Below are positions 16,302 to 24,353 of a stretch of 64,000 nucleotides of DNA, one piece after another. The notes under the pieces were generated by a model. That model did not search any database, was not told the origin of the DNA, and was given only the letters and a program-made list of their open reading frames with translations. The stretch's first letter is position 1; each line of letters starts with the position of its first letter. Source of the stretch: CAZXPY01 sp964643435 (GTDB lineage Bacteria > Patescibacteriota > Microgenomatia > Woykebacterales > RBG-16-39-9b); assembly GCA_964643435.1 (NCBI GenBank), contig CAZXPY010000001.1:172916-236915 (forward strand). Reading direction: 5' to 3'. The translations under genes and the position numbers were made by a program.

Positions 16302-16367
16302 AAAGTTATGTGTAGCTAATCCTGATAAAGGATTTTTATTTCGGAGGGCAGCACATAACTTTTTTTA
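16302..16367 (+). ncRNA. Candidate small structured RNA with self-terminating stem
   Basis: The two ends pair perfectly over 11 bases: AAAGTTATGTG (16302-16312) with CACATAACTTT (16352-16362), followed by a T-run. Inside is a second hairpin AATCC/GGATT (16318-16322, 16330-16334) and an unpaired stretch with GGAGGG (16343-16348) that resembles a ribosome binding site. There is no open reading frame, and a separate promoter lies at each side. It does not look like tmRNA, 6S or SRP RNA. It could also be just a large terminator, but nothing upstream on this strand needs one. Confidence 0.55.
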
Positions 16368-16387
16368 TTTTTTTAAAAAAGGGGGTA

Positions 16388-16414
16388 TTGACATTCGCAA
16401 AAAAAAGTTATACT
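16388..16414 (+). promoter_or_regulatory. Promoter of the KGG-repeat gene
   Basis: TTGACA (16388-16393) and TATACT (16409-16414) with a short 15-base spacer. It would give a leader of about 140 bases before the KGG-repeat gene. Confidence 0.55.
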
Positions 16415-16490
16415 AATATTGTAGGATTTATTTATAACATCATTGTATTATTCCTGCCCCAACCCACAGAAAGGAGGTGAAAAACTTTCA

Positions 16491-16556
16491 GTGATCATTA
16501 ATGGCAAACAGTTCTACTTTTTGTTAAAGTTTCACTGTTGGTTATTTGTTAGCTGA
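16491..16556 (+). CDS. Possible 21-residue leader peptide
   Basis: Open frame from GTG 16491 to TGA 16554-16556, encoding VIINGKQFYFLLKF then HCWLFVS. A strong AAAGGAGGTGA site (16470-16480) lies about ten bases before the GTG, whereas the downstream KGG-repeat gene has no site of its own and begins nine bases past this stop. Coupled translation is plausible. The leader also contains alternative pairings (CAGTGA with TCACTG, AACAGT with ACTGTT). Expression is not proven. Confidence 0.4.
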   Translation: MIINGKQFYFLLKFHCWLFVS

Positions 16557-16565
16557 ATTTGACTT

Positions 16566-16823
16566 ATGACAATGACAACTCAAGAGGCAGGACGTCGTGG
16601 TGGTTTGACAGTCAAGAAAAAATATGGACCGACTTTTTACGCAGAAATAGGTCGTAAAGGAGGTCAAACTACAAAGAAAAATTACGGTAGTGAATTTTAT
16701 TCAAAGATTGGTGAACTTGGTGGTGAAGCAGTAAAATTGCGCCACGGTCCAACTTTTTACGCAGAAATAGGGCGCAAAGGCGGACATTCTAGAGCGTCAA
16801 AGCAAATGGACTTTGGTTTCTAA
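16566..16823 (+). CDS. KGG-repeat stress protein (GsiB/Em type)
   Basis: 85 residues built from about three imperfect 20-21-residue repeats of the form GRKGG-x-x-x-KK-x-YG-x-x-FY-x-x-IG. GRRGGLTVKKKYGPTFYAEI, GRKGGQTTKKNYGSEFYSKI, GELGGEAVKLRHGPTFYAEI, then a final GRKGGHSRAS. This is the hydrophilic stress-induced motif of GsiB and plant Em (group 1 LEA) proteins, intrinsically disordered and linked to desiccation and general stress. Preceded by its own promoter, a structured leader and a leader peptide; followed by a terminator. It sits beside an HspR-like regulator and a candidate small RNA, so a stress-response island is inferred. Confidence 0.85.
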   Translation: MTMTTQEAGRRGGLTVKKKYGPTFYAEIGRKGGQTTKKNYGSEFYSKIGELGGEAVKLRHGPTFYAEIGRKGGHSRASKQMDFGF

Positions 16824-16870
16824 TTATGTAGGTTAAAGAACTCTGACTATCTTAATATCTGGGTACAGGT

Positions 16871-16893
16871 AAGTCCGATTGTGGACTTTTTTT
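16871..16893 (+). terminator. Intrinsic terminator of the KGG-repeat gene
   Basis: AAGTCC (16871-16876) pairs with GGACTT (16883-16888), six-base loop, followed by a T-run to 16893. Confidence 0.9.
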
Positions 16894-16919
16894 GTATAAT
16901 ATTCTGTATAATATAAGGA

Positions 16920-19760
16920 ATGTTTAAAATAGTTTCGGCAAAAATTGATTTTTCAGATCTCGAAAAAAAGATCCTGTTGCATTGGGAAACCTCGAGACTA
17001 GTAAAAAAATATTTAAAAAGAAATGATAAAAAACCTCTCCACAAGAAATTCTCTTTTTTAGATGGTCCAATTACGGCTAATAATCCAATGGGTGTTCATC
17101 ATGCTTGGGGTAGAACCTATAAAGATTTATGGCAAAGATTTTTTAACATGTTAGGATATCGGCAAAGATTTCAGAATGGTTTTGACGAGCAAGGACTTTG
17201 GGTTGAGGTGGAGGTGGAGAAGGAACTTGGTTTTAGAAATAAAAAAGATATTGAAAGTTTTGGCATCGATAAGTTCGTTAACCTCTGCAAAAAGCGGGTT
17301 AAAAAGTTTTCGAGGGTTCAGACAGAACAGAGTAAGAGACTTGGTTATTTTATGGATTGGGAAAATTCTTATCATACTTCTTCGGATGAAAACAATTACG
17401 CTATTTGGAATTTTTTGAAAGTTTGTCATCAAAAAGGTTATTTATATAAGGGAAGGGACTGTGTTCCTTGGTGTCCAAGATGCGGTACGGCAATTTCTCA
17501 ACACGAAATTTTAACCGAGGAATATCAAGAAATAACCCACAAGGCAATTTATGTCAAATATAAGATTAAGAATAGCGACGAGATGTTACTAGTTTGGACG
17601 ACTACCCCTTGGACCCTGCCTTCTAATGTCGCAATTGCGGTTAACCCAAAACTAACTTATGGGGTGTGGAGCTTAAACGGAACCTCCTTAATTTTTGCGG
17701 TTGCGAGAATGAAAGCTTTAGGCGTAAACCAAAAACCTAAAAAAACTTTTAAGGGAAAAGAACTTGTTGGTCGAGAATATGAAGGAGTTTTCGATCGATT
17801 ACCCGCGTTAAAAAGGATAAAACATCTTATAGTTGGTTCTGAAGATTTAGTTACCGCCGAGGAAGGTACTGGTTTGGTTCACGTTGCCCCTGGTGCTGGA
17901 GAGGAGGATTTTGATCTTGCTCAAAAAGATAACCTTCCAATTATTGAATCGATCGACGAAGAAGCAAATTATATTGATGGTTTTGGGGATTTAAGTGCTA
18001 AAAACGCCAAGAACAACCCAGACTTAATAATTGAAAAACTAAAGGAAAAGAGAGTACTTTTTAGAGTTGAAAATTATAAACATCGTTATCCCGTTTGCTG
18101 GCGTTGCAAAACTGAATTGGTTTGGAGAGTAGTTGATGAGTGGTATATTGCGATGGATCGTCCTTATCCGGTAAAGCCGGATACGGACGGCAAGCCGCAG
18201 ACACTAAGACAACAAATGATCGAGGTGGCAAAAAAAATTAAATGGATTCCGGAATGGGGTCTAGAGAGAGAATTAGATTGGCTCAATAACATGGCTGATT
18301 GGCTCATCTCGAAAAAAAGATATTGGGGATTGGCCATCCCCATTTGGGAATGTGGTATTTGTGGCCATTTTGAGGTTATTGGTGGTAGGGTAGAGCTAAA
18401 GGAAAAAGCAATATCAGGGTGGGAAAAATTCGCTGATCATACACCCCATCGGCCCTGGGTTGATGAAGTAAAGATTAAATGTGGTCAATGTGGTGGGGTT
18501 GTAAAACGAATTCCTGATGTTGGTAGTCCTTGGCTAGACGCCGGTATTGTTCCTTTCTCAACTTTGCCCTCAAATTGGTTTCCGGCCGATTTTATTACTG
18601 AATCCTTTCCGGGGCAGTTCAAAAACTGGTTCTACTCACTTATCGCGATGGCAACTGTTCTTAAGAACACAAATCCTTTTAAAACTGTTTTAGGTTTTGC
18701 GACTCTTTTAGATGAAAAAGGTGAGGAGATGCATAAAAGCAAAGGAAATGCAATTGAATTTAATGAGGCGGCTGATAAAATCGGTGTTGATGTAATGCGT
18801 TGGCTGTATCTTAGCCAGAACCCAGCCAATAACCTACTTTTCGGGTATACAGCGGCTGATGAGGTAAGAAAACGGTTTTATCTTATTCTCTGGAATGTTT
18901 ATTCTTTCTTTGTTACTTATGCAAACATTGATGGCTGGAAACCACCGTTTAAGAAACCGACTTTAAAAGTAGGTTCTAATCTATTGGATAAGTGGCTTTT
19001 TTCGCGCTTTCATACTGTTGTCGATCATGTTACTGCTTCACTTCTAAGCTATAATGCCCAAAAGGCCTGTAATAAGATCGAAGATTTCGTTATAAATGAT
19101 CTTTCTACTTGGTATGTAAGGAGAAGTAGAGATAGAGTTGGAATAAACGCGTCGAAAGATGATAAAAACGCTTGTTACCAGACATTATACGTTGTTCTTC
19201 TTGAACTCTCTAAATTAATTGCCCCATTTATGCCCTTTATCGCTGAAGAAATACATACTAATTTGACGACTGGAATTTCCGCTCACTTAGTTTCCTGGCC
19301 TCCCTTTGATAAAAAAGCAATAGATAAAAGGGTTGAAGAAGAAATGAGTCAAGCAAGGATGATCGTTGAAAAGACTCACGCCCTGAGAAAAAAAGCCGGT
19401 ATCAAAGTTCGCCAGCCACTGGCTTCTTTAACCACCAGCGCTCCATTAGTCTTGTCGCAACCTGTTAAAGATTTAATCGCTTCGGAAGTTAATGTAAAAA
19501 AGATTAATAATATAAAAGGAGAAAAAGTTCTCGTTAAGCTGGACCTAAAAATTACGCCAGAACTTAAATTAGAGGGAAACGCTAGAGAAATAGTGAGACA
19601 GATTCAAAATCTACGGAAAGAAGCGGGATGTGTTCTTAACGAATATGTTGAAGTCTCTTTACCCTTCTGGCCCAAAAAATATGAAGGCTTTATCAAAAAA
19701 GAGACCTTAGCGAGTAAAATAATCAAGGGTTCCCAATTTTCAATTAAGAGGCTAATCTAA
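16920..19760 (+). CDS. ileS: Isoleucine--tRNA ligase with variant signature motifs
   Basis: Charges tRNA-Ile. 946 residues with the IleS layout: catalytic Rossmann domain split by an editing domain (VWTTTPWTLPSNVAIAV), KRYWGLAIPIW, a Cys4 zinc-like knuckle (CGICGHFEV and IKCGQCGGVVKR), then the anticodon-binding helices. WTTTPWTLPSN identifies isoleucine rather than valine. The HIGH motif appears as GVHHAWG and KMSKS as EMHKSKGN. A TATAAT box (16907-16912) ends seven bases before the ATG, so the mRNA is probably leaderless; a clear -35 is not seen because a terminator occupies that stretch. rodA follows after five bases. Confidence 0.95.
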   Translation: MFKIVSAKIDFSDLEKKILLHWETSRLVKKYLKRNDKKPLHKKFSFLDGPITANNPMGVHHAWGRTYKDLWQRFFNMLGYRQRFQNGFDEQGLWVEVEVEKELGFRNKKDIESFGIDKFVNLCKKRVKKFSRVQTEQSKRLGYFMDWENSYHTSSDENNYAIWNFLKVCHQKGYLYKGRDCVPWCPRCGTAISQHEILTEEYQEITHKAIYVKYKIKNSDEMLLVWTTTPWTLPSNVAIAVNPKLTYGVWSLNGTSLIFAVARMKALGVNQKPKKTFKGKELVGREYEGVFDRLPALKRIKHLIVGSEDLVTAEEGTGLVHVAPGAGEEDFDLAQKDNLPIIESIDEEANYIDGFGDLSAKNAKNNPDLIIEKLKEKRVLFRVENYKHRYPVCWRCKTELVWRVVDEWYIAMDRPYPVKPDTDGKPQTLRQQMIEVAKKIKWIPEWGLERELDWLNNMADWLISKKRYWGLAIPIWECGICGHFEVIGGRVELKEKAISGWEKFADHTPHRPWVDEVKIKCGQCGGVVKRIPDVGSPWLDAGIVPFSTLPSNWFPADFITESFPGQFKNWFYSLIAMATVLKNTNPFKTVLGFATLLDEKGEEMHKSKGNAIEFNEAADKIGVDVMRWLYLSQNPANNLLFGYTAADEVRKRFYLILWNVYSFFVTYANIDGWKPPFKKPTLKVGSNLLDKWLFSRFHTVVDHVTASLLSYNAQKACNKIEDFVINDLSTWYVRRSRDRVGINASKDDKNACYQTLYVVLLELSKLIAPFMPFIAEEIHTNLTTGISAHLVSWPPFDKKAIDKRVEEEMSQARMIVEKTHALRKKAGIKVRQPLASLTTSAPLVLSQPVKDLIASEVNVKKINNIKGEKVLVKLDLKITPELKLEGNAREIVRQIQNLRKEAGCVLNEYVEVSLPFWPKKYEGFIKKETLASKIIKGSQFSIKRLI

Positions 19761-19765
19761 AGATT

Positions 19766-20851
19766 ATGTTTCTAAAGGGTTTTGACTTGGGTGTTTTTGC
19801 CTGCGTACTTCTTTTATTATTGATTAGTAATTTAATAATCTACTCTACTTCCCCTAATTCTCCGGAGATATTTTTGCGACAAATTGTTTATTCCGTTATC
19901 GGCATTATTATTTTTTTTCTAGTTTCCCATACCCAAATGCAGTTCTTGAAGCAGATTTCAGTACCTTTTTACTTGTTGACAATTTTCTTCCTTATTTTTA
20001 CGTTCATTTGGGGTTTAGAAACCAGAGGTTCAACTAGATGGATAGATTTAAAATTATTTATTTTTCAGCCATCAGAGCTTTTTAAGCCAGCCCTAATTCT
20101 TTTCTTGGGTTCATATTTCAGCGATCGTAAAACAATCAAATTAAAGGAATTTTTATTATCGATTGTTTTCATATCATTGCCTTTATTTTTGATTTTCAAA
20201 CAACCAGATTTGGGAAATACTATAGTTATTCTGGCCATTTGGTTTTTTGCTTGTTTAGTGGCCGGAGTTAGTTGGAGAATTGTGTCTTTTCTTTCCTTTT
20301 TTATTCTTCTATTATTACCCTTATTTTGGAATCTAATAAAGAACTATCAGCGCCAACGAATTATTGCTTTTTTAAACCCAAATTTAGACCCTTTTGGTAG
20401 TGCCTATAATACAATACAAGCAATTATTGCTGTTGGTAGCGGTCAGTTTTTTGGGAGGGGTTTGGGAAGAGGGTCACAGAGTCAGTTGAATTTTTTGCCA
20501 GAGGCTCGGACAGATTTTATTTTTGCGACCGTCGCTGAAGAACTTGGTTTTATCGGTGCTTTACTTTTGTTATCTCTTTTCCTATTTCTTATTTGGAGGA
20601 TTTTAAAAATAGGTTCAAATTCAGCTGATTCTTTTAAAACATTAGTAGCCATGGGAGTGGCATCCCTGGTTATGACTCAAGTTTTTATCAGCATTGGGAT
20701 GAATATGGGTTTGCTTCCAGTCGCCGGAATTACCTTACCTCTTCTCTCATTTGGTGGTTCATCGCTAATAACAACTCTTGTTTGTTTAGGTTTCGTTGTA
20801 AGTATTAAAAAAGAAGAGGAAAGAAGCCGCGATACTTTTTTGCGGGATTGA
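19766..20851 (+). CDS. rodA: SEDS-family peptidoglycan polymerase, RodA-like
   Basis: Integral membrane lipid II polymerase for side-wall growth. 361 residues, about ten membrane segments. SEDS signatures: STRWIDLKLFIFQPSELFKP, KQPDLGNT, the loop YNTIQAIIAVGSGQFFGRGL, and the C-terminal GITLPLLSFGGSSLITTL. LLSFGG rather than FISYGG, and location outside the dcw cluster, favour RodA over FtsW. No partner penicillin-binding protein is in the window. Probably co-transcribed with ileS. Confidence 0.85.
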   Translation: MFLKGFDLGVFACVLLLLLISNLIIYSTSPNSPEIFLRQIVYSVIGIIIFFLVSHTQMQFLKQISVPFYLLTIFFLIFTFIWGLETRGSTRWIDLKLFIFQPSELFKPALILFLGSYFSDRKTIKLKEFLLSIVFISLPLFLIFKQPDLGNTIVILAIWFFACLVAGVSWRIVSFLSFFILLLLPLFWNLIKNYQRQRIIAFLNPNLDPFGSAYNTIQAIIAVGSGQFFGRGLGRGSQSQLNFLPEARTDFIFATVAEELGFIGALLLLSLFLFLIWRILKIGSNSADSFKTLVAMGVASLVMTQVFISIGMNMGLLPVAGITLPLLSFGGSSLITTLVCLGFVVSIKKEEERSRDTFLRD

Positions 20852-20876
20852 CTTATGATAAAAGAGCCTATATCAT
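20848..20876 (+). promoter_or_regulatory. Promoter of rplU-rpmA overlapped by a 9-base dyad
   Basis: TTGACT (20848-20853, overlapping the rodA stop), 17-base spacer, TATCAT (20871-20876). A perfect inverted repeat CTTATGATA/TATCATAAG (20852-20860, 20871-20879) spans the promoter. The -10 ends six bases before the rplU ATG, so the transcript should be leaderless. Confidence 0.75.
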
Positions 20877-20882
20877 AAGGTA

Positions 20883-21221
20883 ATGAAATACGCTGTAATT
20901 AAATCAGGTAGTAAGCAATATAAAGTTTTTGAAGGCAAGACTCTGGTTTTAGATAATTTAAACAGCGATATTAATAAGGTATTGGAGCTTTCAGATGTTT
21001 TACTTTTGGTTGATGAAGATAAAGTAGAAATTGGTAGACCGGTGTTGACCGCTAAAGTTCACGCTACTGTATTAGAAAATAAAAAAACTCCAAAAATTCG
21101 GGTATATAAATATAAAGCGAAGACTGGTTATCATAAAACTTACGGAGCTAGACAGAGTAAGACTTTGGTCCGTATCGATAAAATAGAAGGAGTTAAGAAG
21201 ACAACAAAATATGGCGCATAA
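20883..21221 (+). CDS. rplU: 50S ribosomal protein bL21
   Basis: Large-subunit protein next to L20 in the ribosome. 112 residues with the family start MKYAVIKSGSKQYKV, and the C-terminal YKAKTGYHKTYGARQSKTLV RNA-binding stretch. The ATG lies six bases after the -10 box with no ribosome binding site. It overlaps rpmA by 11 bases, the usual L21-L27 pairing. Confidence 0.97.
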   Translation: MKYAVIKSGSKQYKVFEGKTLVLDNLNSDINKVLELSDVLLLVDEDKVEIGRPVLTAKVHATVLENKKTPKIRVYKYKAKTGYHKTYGARQSKTLVRIDKIEGVKKTTKYGA

Positions 21222-21465
21222 AAAAGCAACTGGATCTAAAGCATCTCAAGGTGGTAACGTCGCCGGTAAAAGGCTAGGAGTAAAAGTTTTTGGTGGTCAA
21301 CCTATTAAAGAAGGTTCAATAATTCTAAAGCAAATCGGAACAAAAGTTCATCCGGGGATTAATGCCAAGTTAGGTCGTGATTTCACTATTTTTGCTAAGA
21401 GAGACGGCATTGTTTCATTTAAAAAAAGGAGAAATAGGCAATACGTAGAGGTTATTTCTAGTTAA
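21211..21465 (+). CDS. rpmA: 50S ribosomal protein bL27
   Basis: 84 residues starting MAHKKATGSKASQGGNVAGK; the basic N-terminal tail reaches the peptidyl-transferase centre. There is no Firmicutes-type N-terminal cleavage extension. Body motifs LGVKVFGGQPIKEGSIILKQ and GRDFTIFAKRDGIV are standard. Overlaps rplU and precedes parB by 12 bases. Confidence 0.97.
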   Translation: MAHKKATGSKASQGGNVAGKRLGVKVFGGQPIKEGSIILKQIGTKVHPGINAKLGRDFTIFAKRDGIVSFKKRRNRQYVEVISS

Positions 21466-21477
21466 TAAAAATAGTTT

Positions 21478-22269
21478 ATGGAAGAACAAGAAACATCCGA
21501 AATCGATATTGATTCCTTGCAACCTAATCCCTTGCAACCCAGAGGCCAAATTTTACCTGATAGTCTGGTTGAGTTGGCAGAATCAGTAAGGGAGCACGGT
21601 ATTTTAGAACCACTTTTAGTAGCAAAGACACCAGCTGGTTACCAGATTGTTGCTGGAGAGAGACGTTGGCGGGCAGCAAAACTGGCTGGTCTTACTAGGA
21701 TACCGGCCATAATCAAAGAAACAACTCCTCAAGGAATGCTGGAGATGGCTTTAGTTGAAAATGTCCAAAGAAGCGATCTTAATTCTTTAGAGCGAGCTCA
21801 AGCTTTTAATCGGTTAATTAATGAATTTGGATTAACTGCAGTCGAAATAGGACGAAGAATTGGTAAATCTGGACCTTATGTTTCAAACACTTTAAGACTT
21901 TTGGACTTACCAGATGCTTTAAAAGACGGTTTACTTTCTAATACTATTACCGAAGGTCACGCAAAAGCACTTCTTGGTTTGGAAGAGACATCCTTAATAA
22001 TAGGCGGCTACAAAGAAGTTCTCAAAGAAAATCTTGGGGTAAGGTCTACTGAAGATTTAGTAAGAAAATTAAAAGCAAAAGAACAGATTAAGCCTAGACG
22101 AGATATAGATTACGAAGTTACTCCAGAACTGGAGCAAATGGAAACGGAAATAGCGAATAATTTGGATTGTAGAGTAAGGCTCTTAAAATCGGCAAGGGGT
22201 GGAAGAGTAACGCTTTTTTTCAGTAGCGAAGATCAACTTAACAAAATTCACAAACTTCTAACAAGTTAA
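21478..22269 (+). CDS. parB: ParB/Spo0J-type partition protein
   Basis: DNA-binding CTPase-family protein of chromosome segregation. 263 residues: N-terminal domain with IDSLQPNPLQPRG and VREHGILEPLLV, box II as GERRWRAAKLAGLTRIPA, then NVQRSDLNSLERA and a helix-turn-helix VEIGRRIGKSGPYVSNTLRL, ending in a dimerisation region. No parA and no clear parS site (TGTTTCACGTGAAACA) was spotted in the window. It is encoded directly after rpmA; its stop overlaps that of the convergent lepB by four bases. Confidence 0.92.
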   Translation: MEEQETSEIDIDSLQPNPLQPRGQILPDSLVELAESVREHGILEPLLVAKTPAGYQIVAGERRWRAAKLAGLTRIPAIIKETTPQGMLEMALVENVQRSDLNSLERAQAFNRLINEFGLTAVEIGRRIGKSGPYVSNTLRLLDLPDALKDGLLSNTITEGHAKALLGLEETSLIIGGYKEVLKENLGVRSTEDLVRKLKAKEQIKPRRDIDYEVTPELEQMETEIANNLDCRVRLLKSARGGRVTLFFSSEDQLNKIHKLLTS

Positions 22270-22847
22270 AATAAGTATTTAACTCCCTTTATAAAATCAA
22301 TTCTATTTAAGGGCCAATACCGTAACCAAGTCTTACCAACAATATTACTTTTGGGAACCGGTCCCCATTCTCGGGAATCGGAACTATGGTTACGGTTATC
22401 TCCTAGTACAAAATATTGATCGTCCCCAACCGTGATTTCGGAACCTTCGGATAAAGAAGAGCCACCAGTAATGATACCCTCGACGTTGTAGGGTTCGAAT
22501 AAACGCTCGCCGTTAAGGCGATCTTTGTTACTAATAATAATTTTTCCGTCTTCAATTTTTATTTTTTCGGAAGGCAAGGCGATAACTCTTTTAATAAAAT
22601 CGTAATCAGCGTTTTTTGGGGCTCTAAAAATTATTACATCGCCCCTTTTGGGTTTGGAAAAACGGTAAGTCAGTTTATCAGTTAAAATGTATTCTTTATC
22701 GAAAAAATTGGGTTCCATACTACCACCTCGAACTTGATGGGGTTGGAGCAAAAATAAATAAACAACCACAAAAATTGCCGCAGCAACAACAATAGTTTCA
22801 ACAATATCGCCAATATAAGAAAATAGTGAATTTTTTTGTTCTTCCAT
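22266..22847 (-). CDS. lepB: Signal peptidase I
   Basis: Membrane-bound serine protease that removes signal peptides from exported proteins. 193 residues from ATG 22847. One N-terminal membrane helix (IVVAAAIFVVVYLFLLQP), catalytic Ser43 in GGSMEPN, general base Lys86 in DFIKRVIALP, and box E GDNRNHSSDSREWGPV. An in-frame upstream start at 22901 would cross the promoter: TTGCGT (22896-22901) and TATACT (22873-22878), 17 bases apart. Convergent with parB. Confidence 0.96.
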   Translation of the reverse strand: MEEQKNSLFSYIGDIVETIVVAAAIFVVVYLFLLQPHQVRGGSMEPNFFDKEYILTDKLTYRFSKPKRGDVIIFRAPKNADYDFIKRVIALPSEKIKIEDGKIIISNKDRLNGERLFEPYNVEGIITGGSSLSEGSEITVGDDQYFVLGDNRNHSSDSREWGPVPKSNIVGKTWLRYWPLNRIDFIKGVKYLF

Positions 22848-22872
22848 TTTTAAAAAATCGGGCCGTAATTTA

Positions 22873-22901
22873 AGTATAAAAGAATCTGATTGTGTACGCA
22901 A
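22873..22901 (-). promoter_or_regulatory. lepB promoter
   Basis: Minus-strand TTGCGT (22901-22896), 17-base spacer, TATACT (22878-22873). It overlaps the divergent tRNA-Val promoter, so the two probably compete for polymerase. Confidence 0.65.
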
Positions 22902-22918
22902 TAACTATTTTGTATAAT
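22890..22918 (+). promoter_or_regulatory. tRNA-Val promoter
   Basis: TTGTGT (22890-22895), 17-base spacer, TATAAT (22913-22918), ending nine bases before the mature tRNA 5' end. Confidence 0.7.
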
Positions 22919-22927
22919 TTAAAGACT

Positions 22928-23004
22928 GGATCCGTAGCTCAGTTGGTTAGAGCGTTGCGTTCACATCGCAAAGGTCGATGGTTCGAATCCATTCGGATCC
23001 ACCA
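22928..23004 (+). tRNA. tRNA-Val(CAC)
   Basis: 77-nucleotide cloverleaf: acceptor GGATCCG/CGGATCC, D-loop AGCTCAGTTGGTTAGAGC, anticodon stem TTGCG/CGCAA with loop TTCACAT (anticodon CAC, 22962-22964), T-arm GGTTCGAATCC, and an encoded 3' ACCA. Confidence 0.97.
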
Positions 23005-23039
23005 TTTAAATTTTTCTTTTCCCCTCTAGGCTCCCTTTT

Positions 23040-23068
23040 TTGTTTAGGGAGGTGATTTTTGTTAAAAT
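23040..23068 (+). promoter_or_regulatory. Promoter of the surface-polysaccharide operon, leaderless
   Basis: TTGTTT (23040-23045), 17-base spacer, TAAAAT (23063-23068). The ATG of the flippase gene follows after six bases. An AGGGAGGTGAT-like sequence inside the spacer is too far upstream to be transcribed. Confidence 0.7.
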
Positions 23069-23074
23069 TAGCTA

Positions 23075-24352
23075 ATGGTTTTAAGCGTAAGGCTAGTCCT
23101 AAATACCTTTGCCCAACTTATTGGGAAATTCGCAACTACCGCTACTACTTTATTTATAATTTTTCTGATCACCCAAAATTTAAGCGATAGAGGTTTGGGA
23201 ACATTTACGGTAATTACTTCCTACGTAGCTCTTTTTTACATAATTGCCGATTTTGGCTTAAACGCTGTTCTTATAAAAGAAATAACCAGAGAACCCCAAA
23301 ATACGACTCACTATTTCAATAACTTATTAACTTTAAGAATTTTTCTGTCAATATTGCTTGCGTTTGTTGCCATTTCTATTTTAAGTTTCCTTCCTTACAA
23401 CGGTGAAATAAAACTAGGAATTATTTTGGGAACTTTAACAATTTTAACTTCGGGTATTTTCACCACCGCGAATTCAATCTTCCAGGAAAAACTTCGTTAC
23501 GATAAATCTACAATTGCCGACTTTCTAGGAGCGCTAACCACTTTAGCTCTATCTTATTTGGTTTTAAGTGCGGGCGCCAGTGTTATTTGGGTTATTGGGG
23601 CTTATGTTTTGGGAGGGATTACTAGAATCGTCTCCTCTTTACTTTTTGCTAGTAACTATTTACAAAATTTGAGAATTTCATTTGATTTTAATTTATGGCA
23701 AAGGTTATTAATTTTGGCGTTGCCGCTAGGGATAACGACCATTTTAAGTCAGGTAAATGCCAACATTGACAAAATTATCGTGTCCCTAGTAAAGTTTTCT
23801 CCCCACTTAAATCTTAACAATATTGAAGCAACCGGAGCTTACGGTCTTTCCTACCGAATTTTTGAAGTGAGTTTAGTATTACCAACCTATGCTTTAAACG
23901 CCGCCTACCCAATTTTAGTGCGTCATAAATTACAAGGTTACGAGAAACTTAAGGGTTCTTCTCGAAAATTAATTATTTCTCTTTTTATCCTTGCCAACTT
24001 GTTTTTAATAAGCGGATTTTTTCTCGCCCCTTATATTATTAATTTCTTTCCGGGAAGAGAATCAGTAAATATTTTAGGTTCAACTACGGCTCTAAGAATA
24101 CTACTCTTCGCCCTGCCTATTTTTTACGTTAGCGCTCCCTTATTTTGGTTAGTGGTAACTCTAGATCAGCAAAAATTTCTAGGTTTTATTTTTGGATTTA
24201 GTGCTCTAGTAAACATATTTTTAAATGTAGTTTTTGTACCAAAATATGGCTATATATCAGCTGCTTTTGTCACAATTTTTACCGAGAGCTTAATTTTATT
24301 TCTACTTGCCATCGTGGTTAGAAAAGGGTTTAGAACTTTAAAGAAAGGCTGA
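23075..24352 (+). CDS. Wzx-type polysaccharide flippase
   Basis: 425 residues with about 12-14 membrane helices in the MATE/MVF-like arrangement of oligosaccharide flippases (N terminus VLNTFAQLIGKFATTATTLF, later GLGTFTVITSYVALFYIIAD). It should flip lipid-linked sugar units across the membrane. First gene of a co-directional block with three glycosyltransferases and two Wzy-like proteins, fitting a Wzx/Wzy pathway. Start ATG fixed by the promoter six bases upstream. Confidence 0.88.
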   Translation: MVLSVRLVLNTFAQLIGKFATTATTLFIIFLITQNLSDRGLGTFTVITSYVALFYIIADFGLNAVLIKEITREPQNTTHYFNNLLTLRIFLSILLAFVAISILSFLPYNGEIKLGIILGTLTILTSGIFTTANSIFQEKLRYDKSTIADFLGALTTLALSYLVLSAGASVIWVIGAYVLGGITRIVSSLLFASNYLQNLRISFDFNLWQRLLILALPLGITTILSQVNANIDKIIVSLVKFSPHLNLNNIEATGAYGLSYRIFEVSLVLPTYALNAAYPILVRHKLQGYEKLKGSSRKLIISLFILANLFLISGFFLAPYIINFFPGRESVNILGSTTALRILLFALPIFYVSAPLFWLVVTLDQQKFLGFIFGFSALVNIFLNVVFVPKYGYISAAFVTIFTESLILFLLAIVVRKGFRTLKKG

Positions 24353-24353
24353 T

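Noticed and set aside
16302..16367. SRP 4.5S RNA, 6S RNA or tmRNA at the structured element
   Set aside because: Lacks the GGAAGGAAGCAGCC-type SRP apical loop, is far too short for 6S or tmRNA, and has no tag frame or tRNA-like ends.
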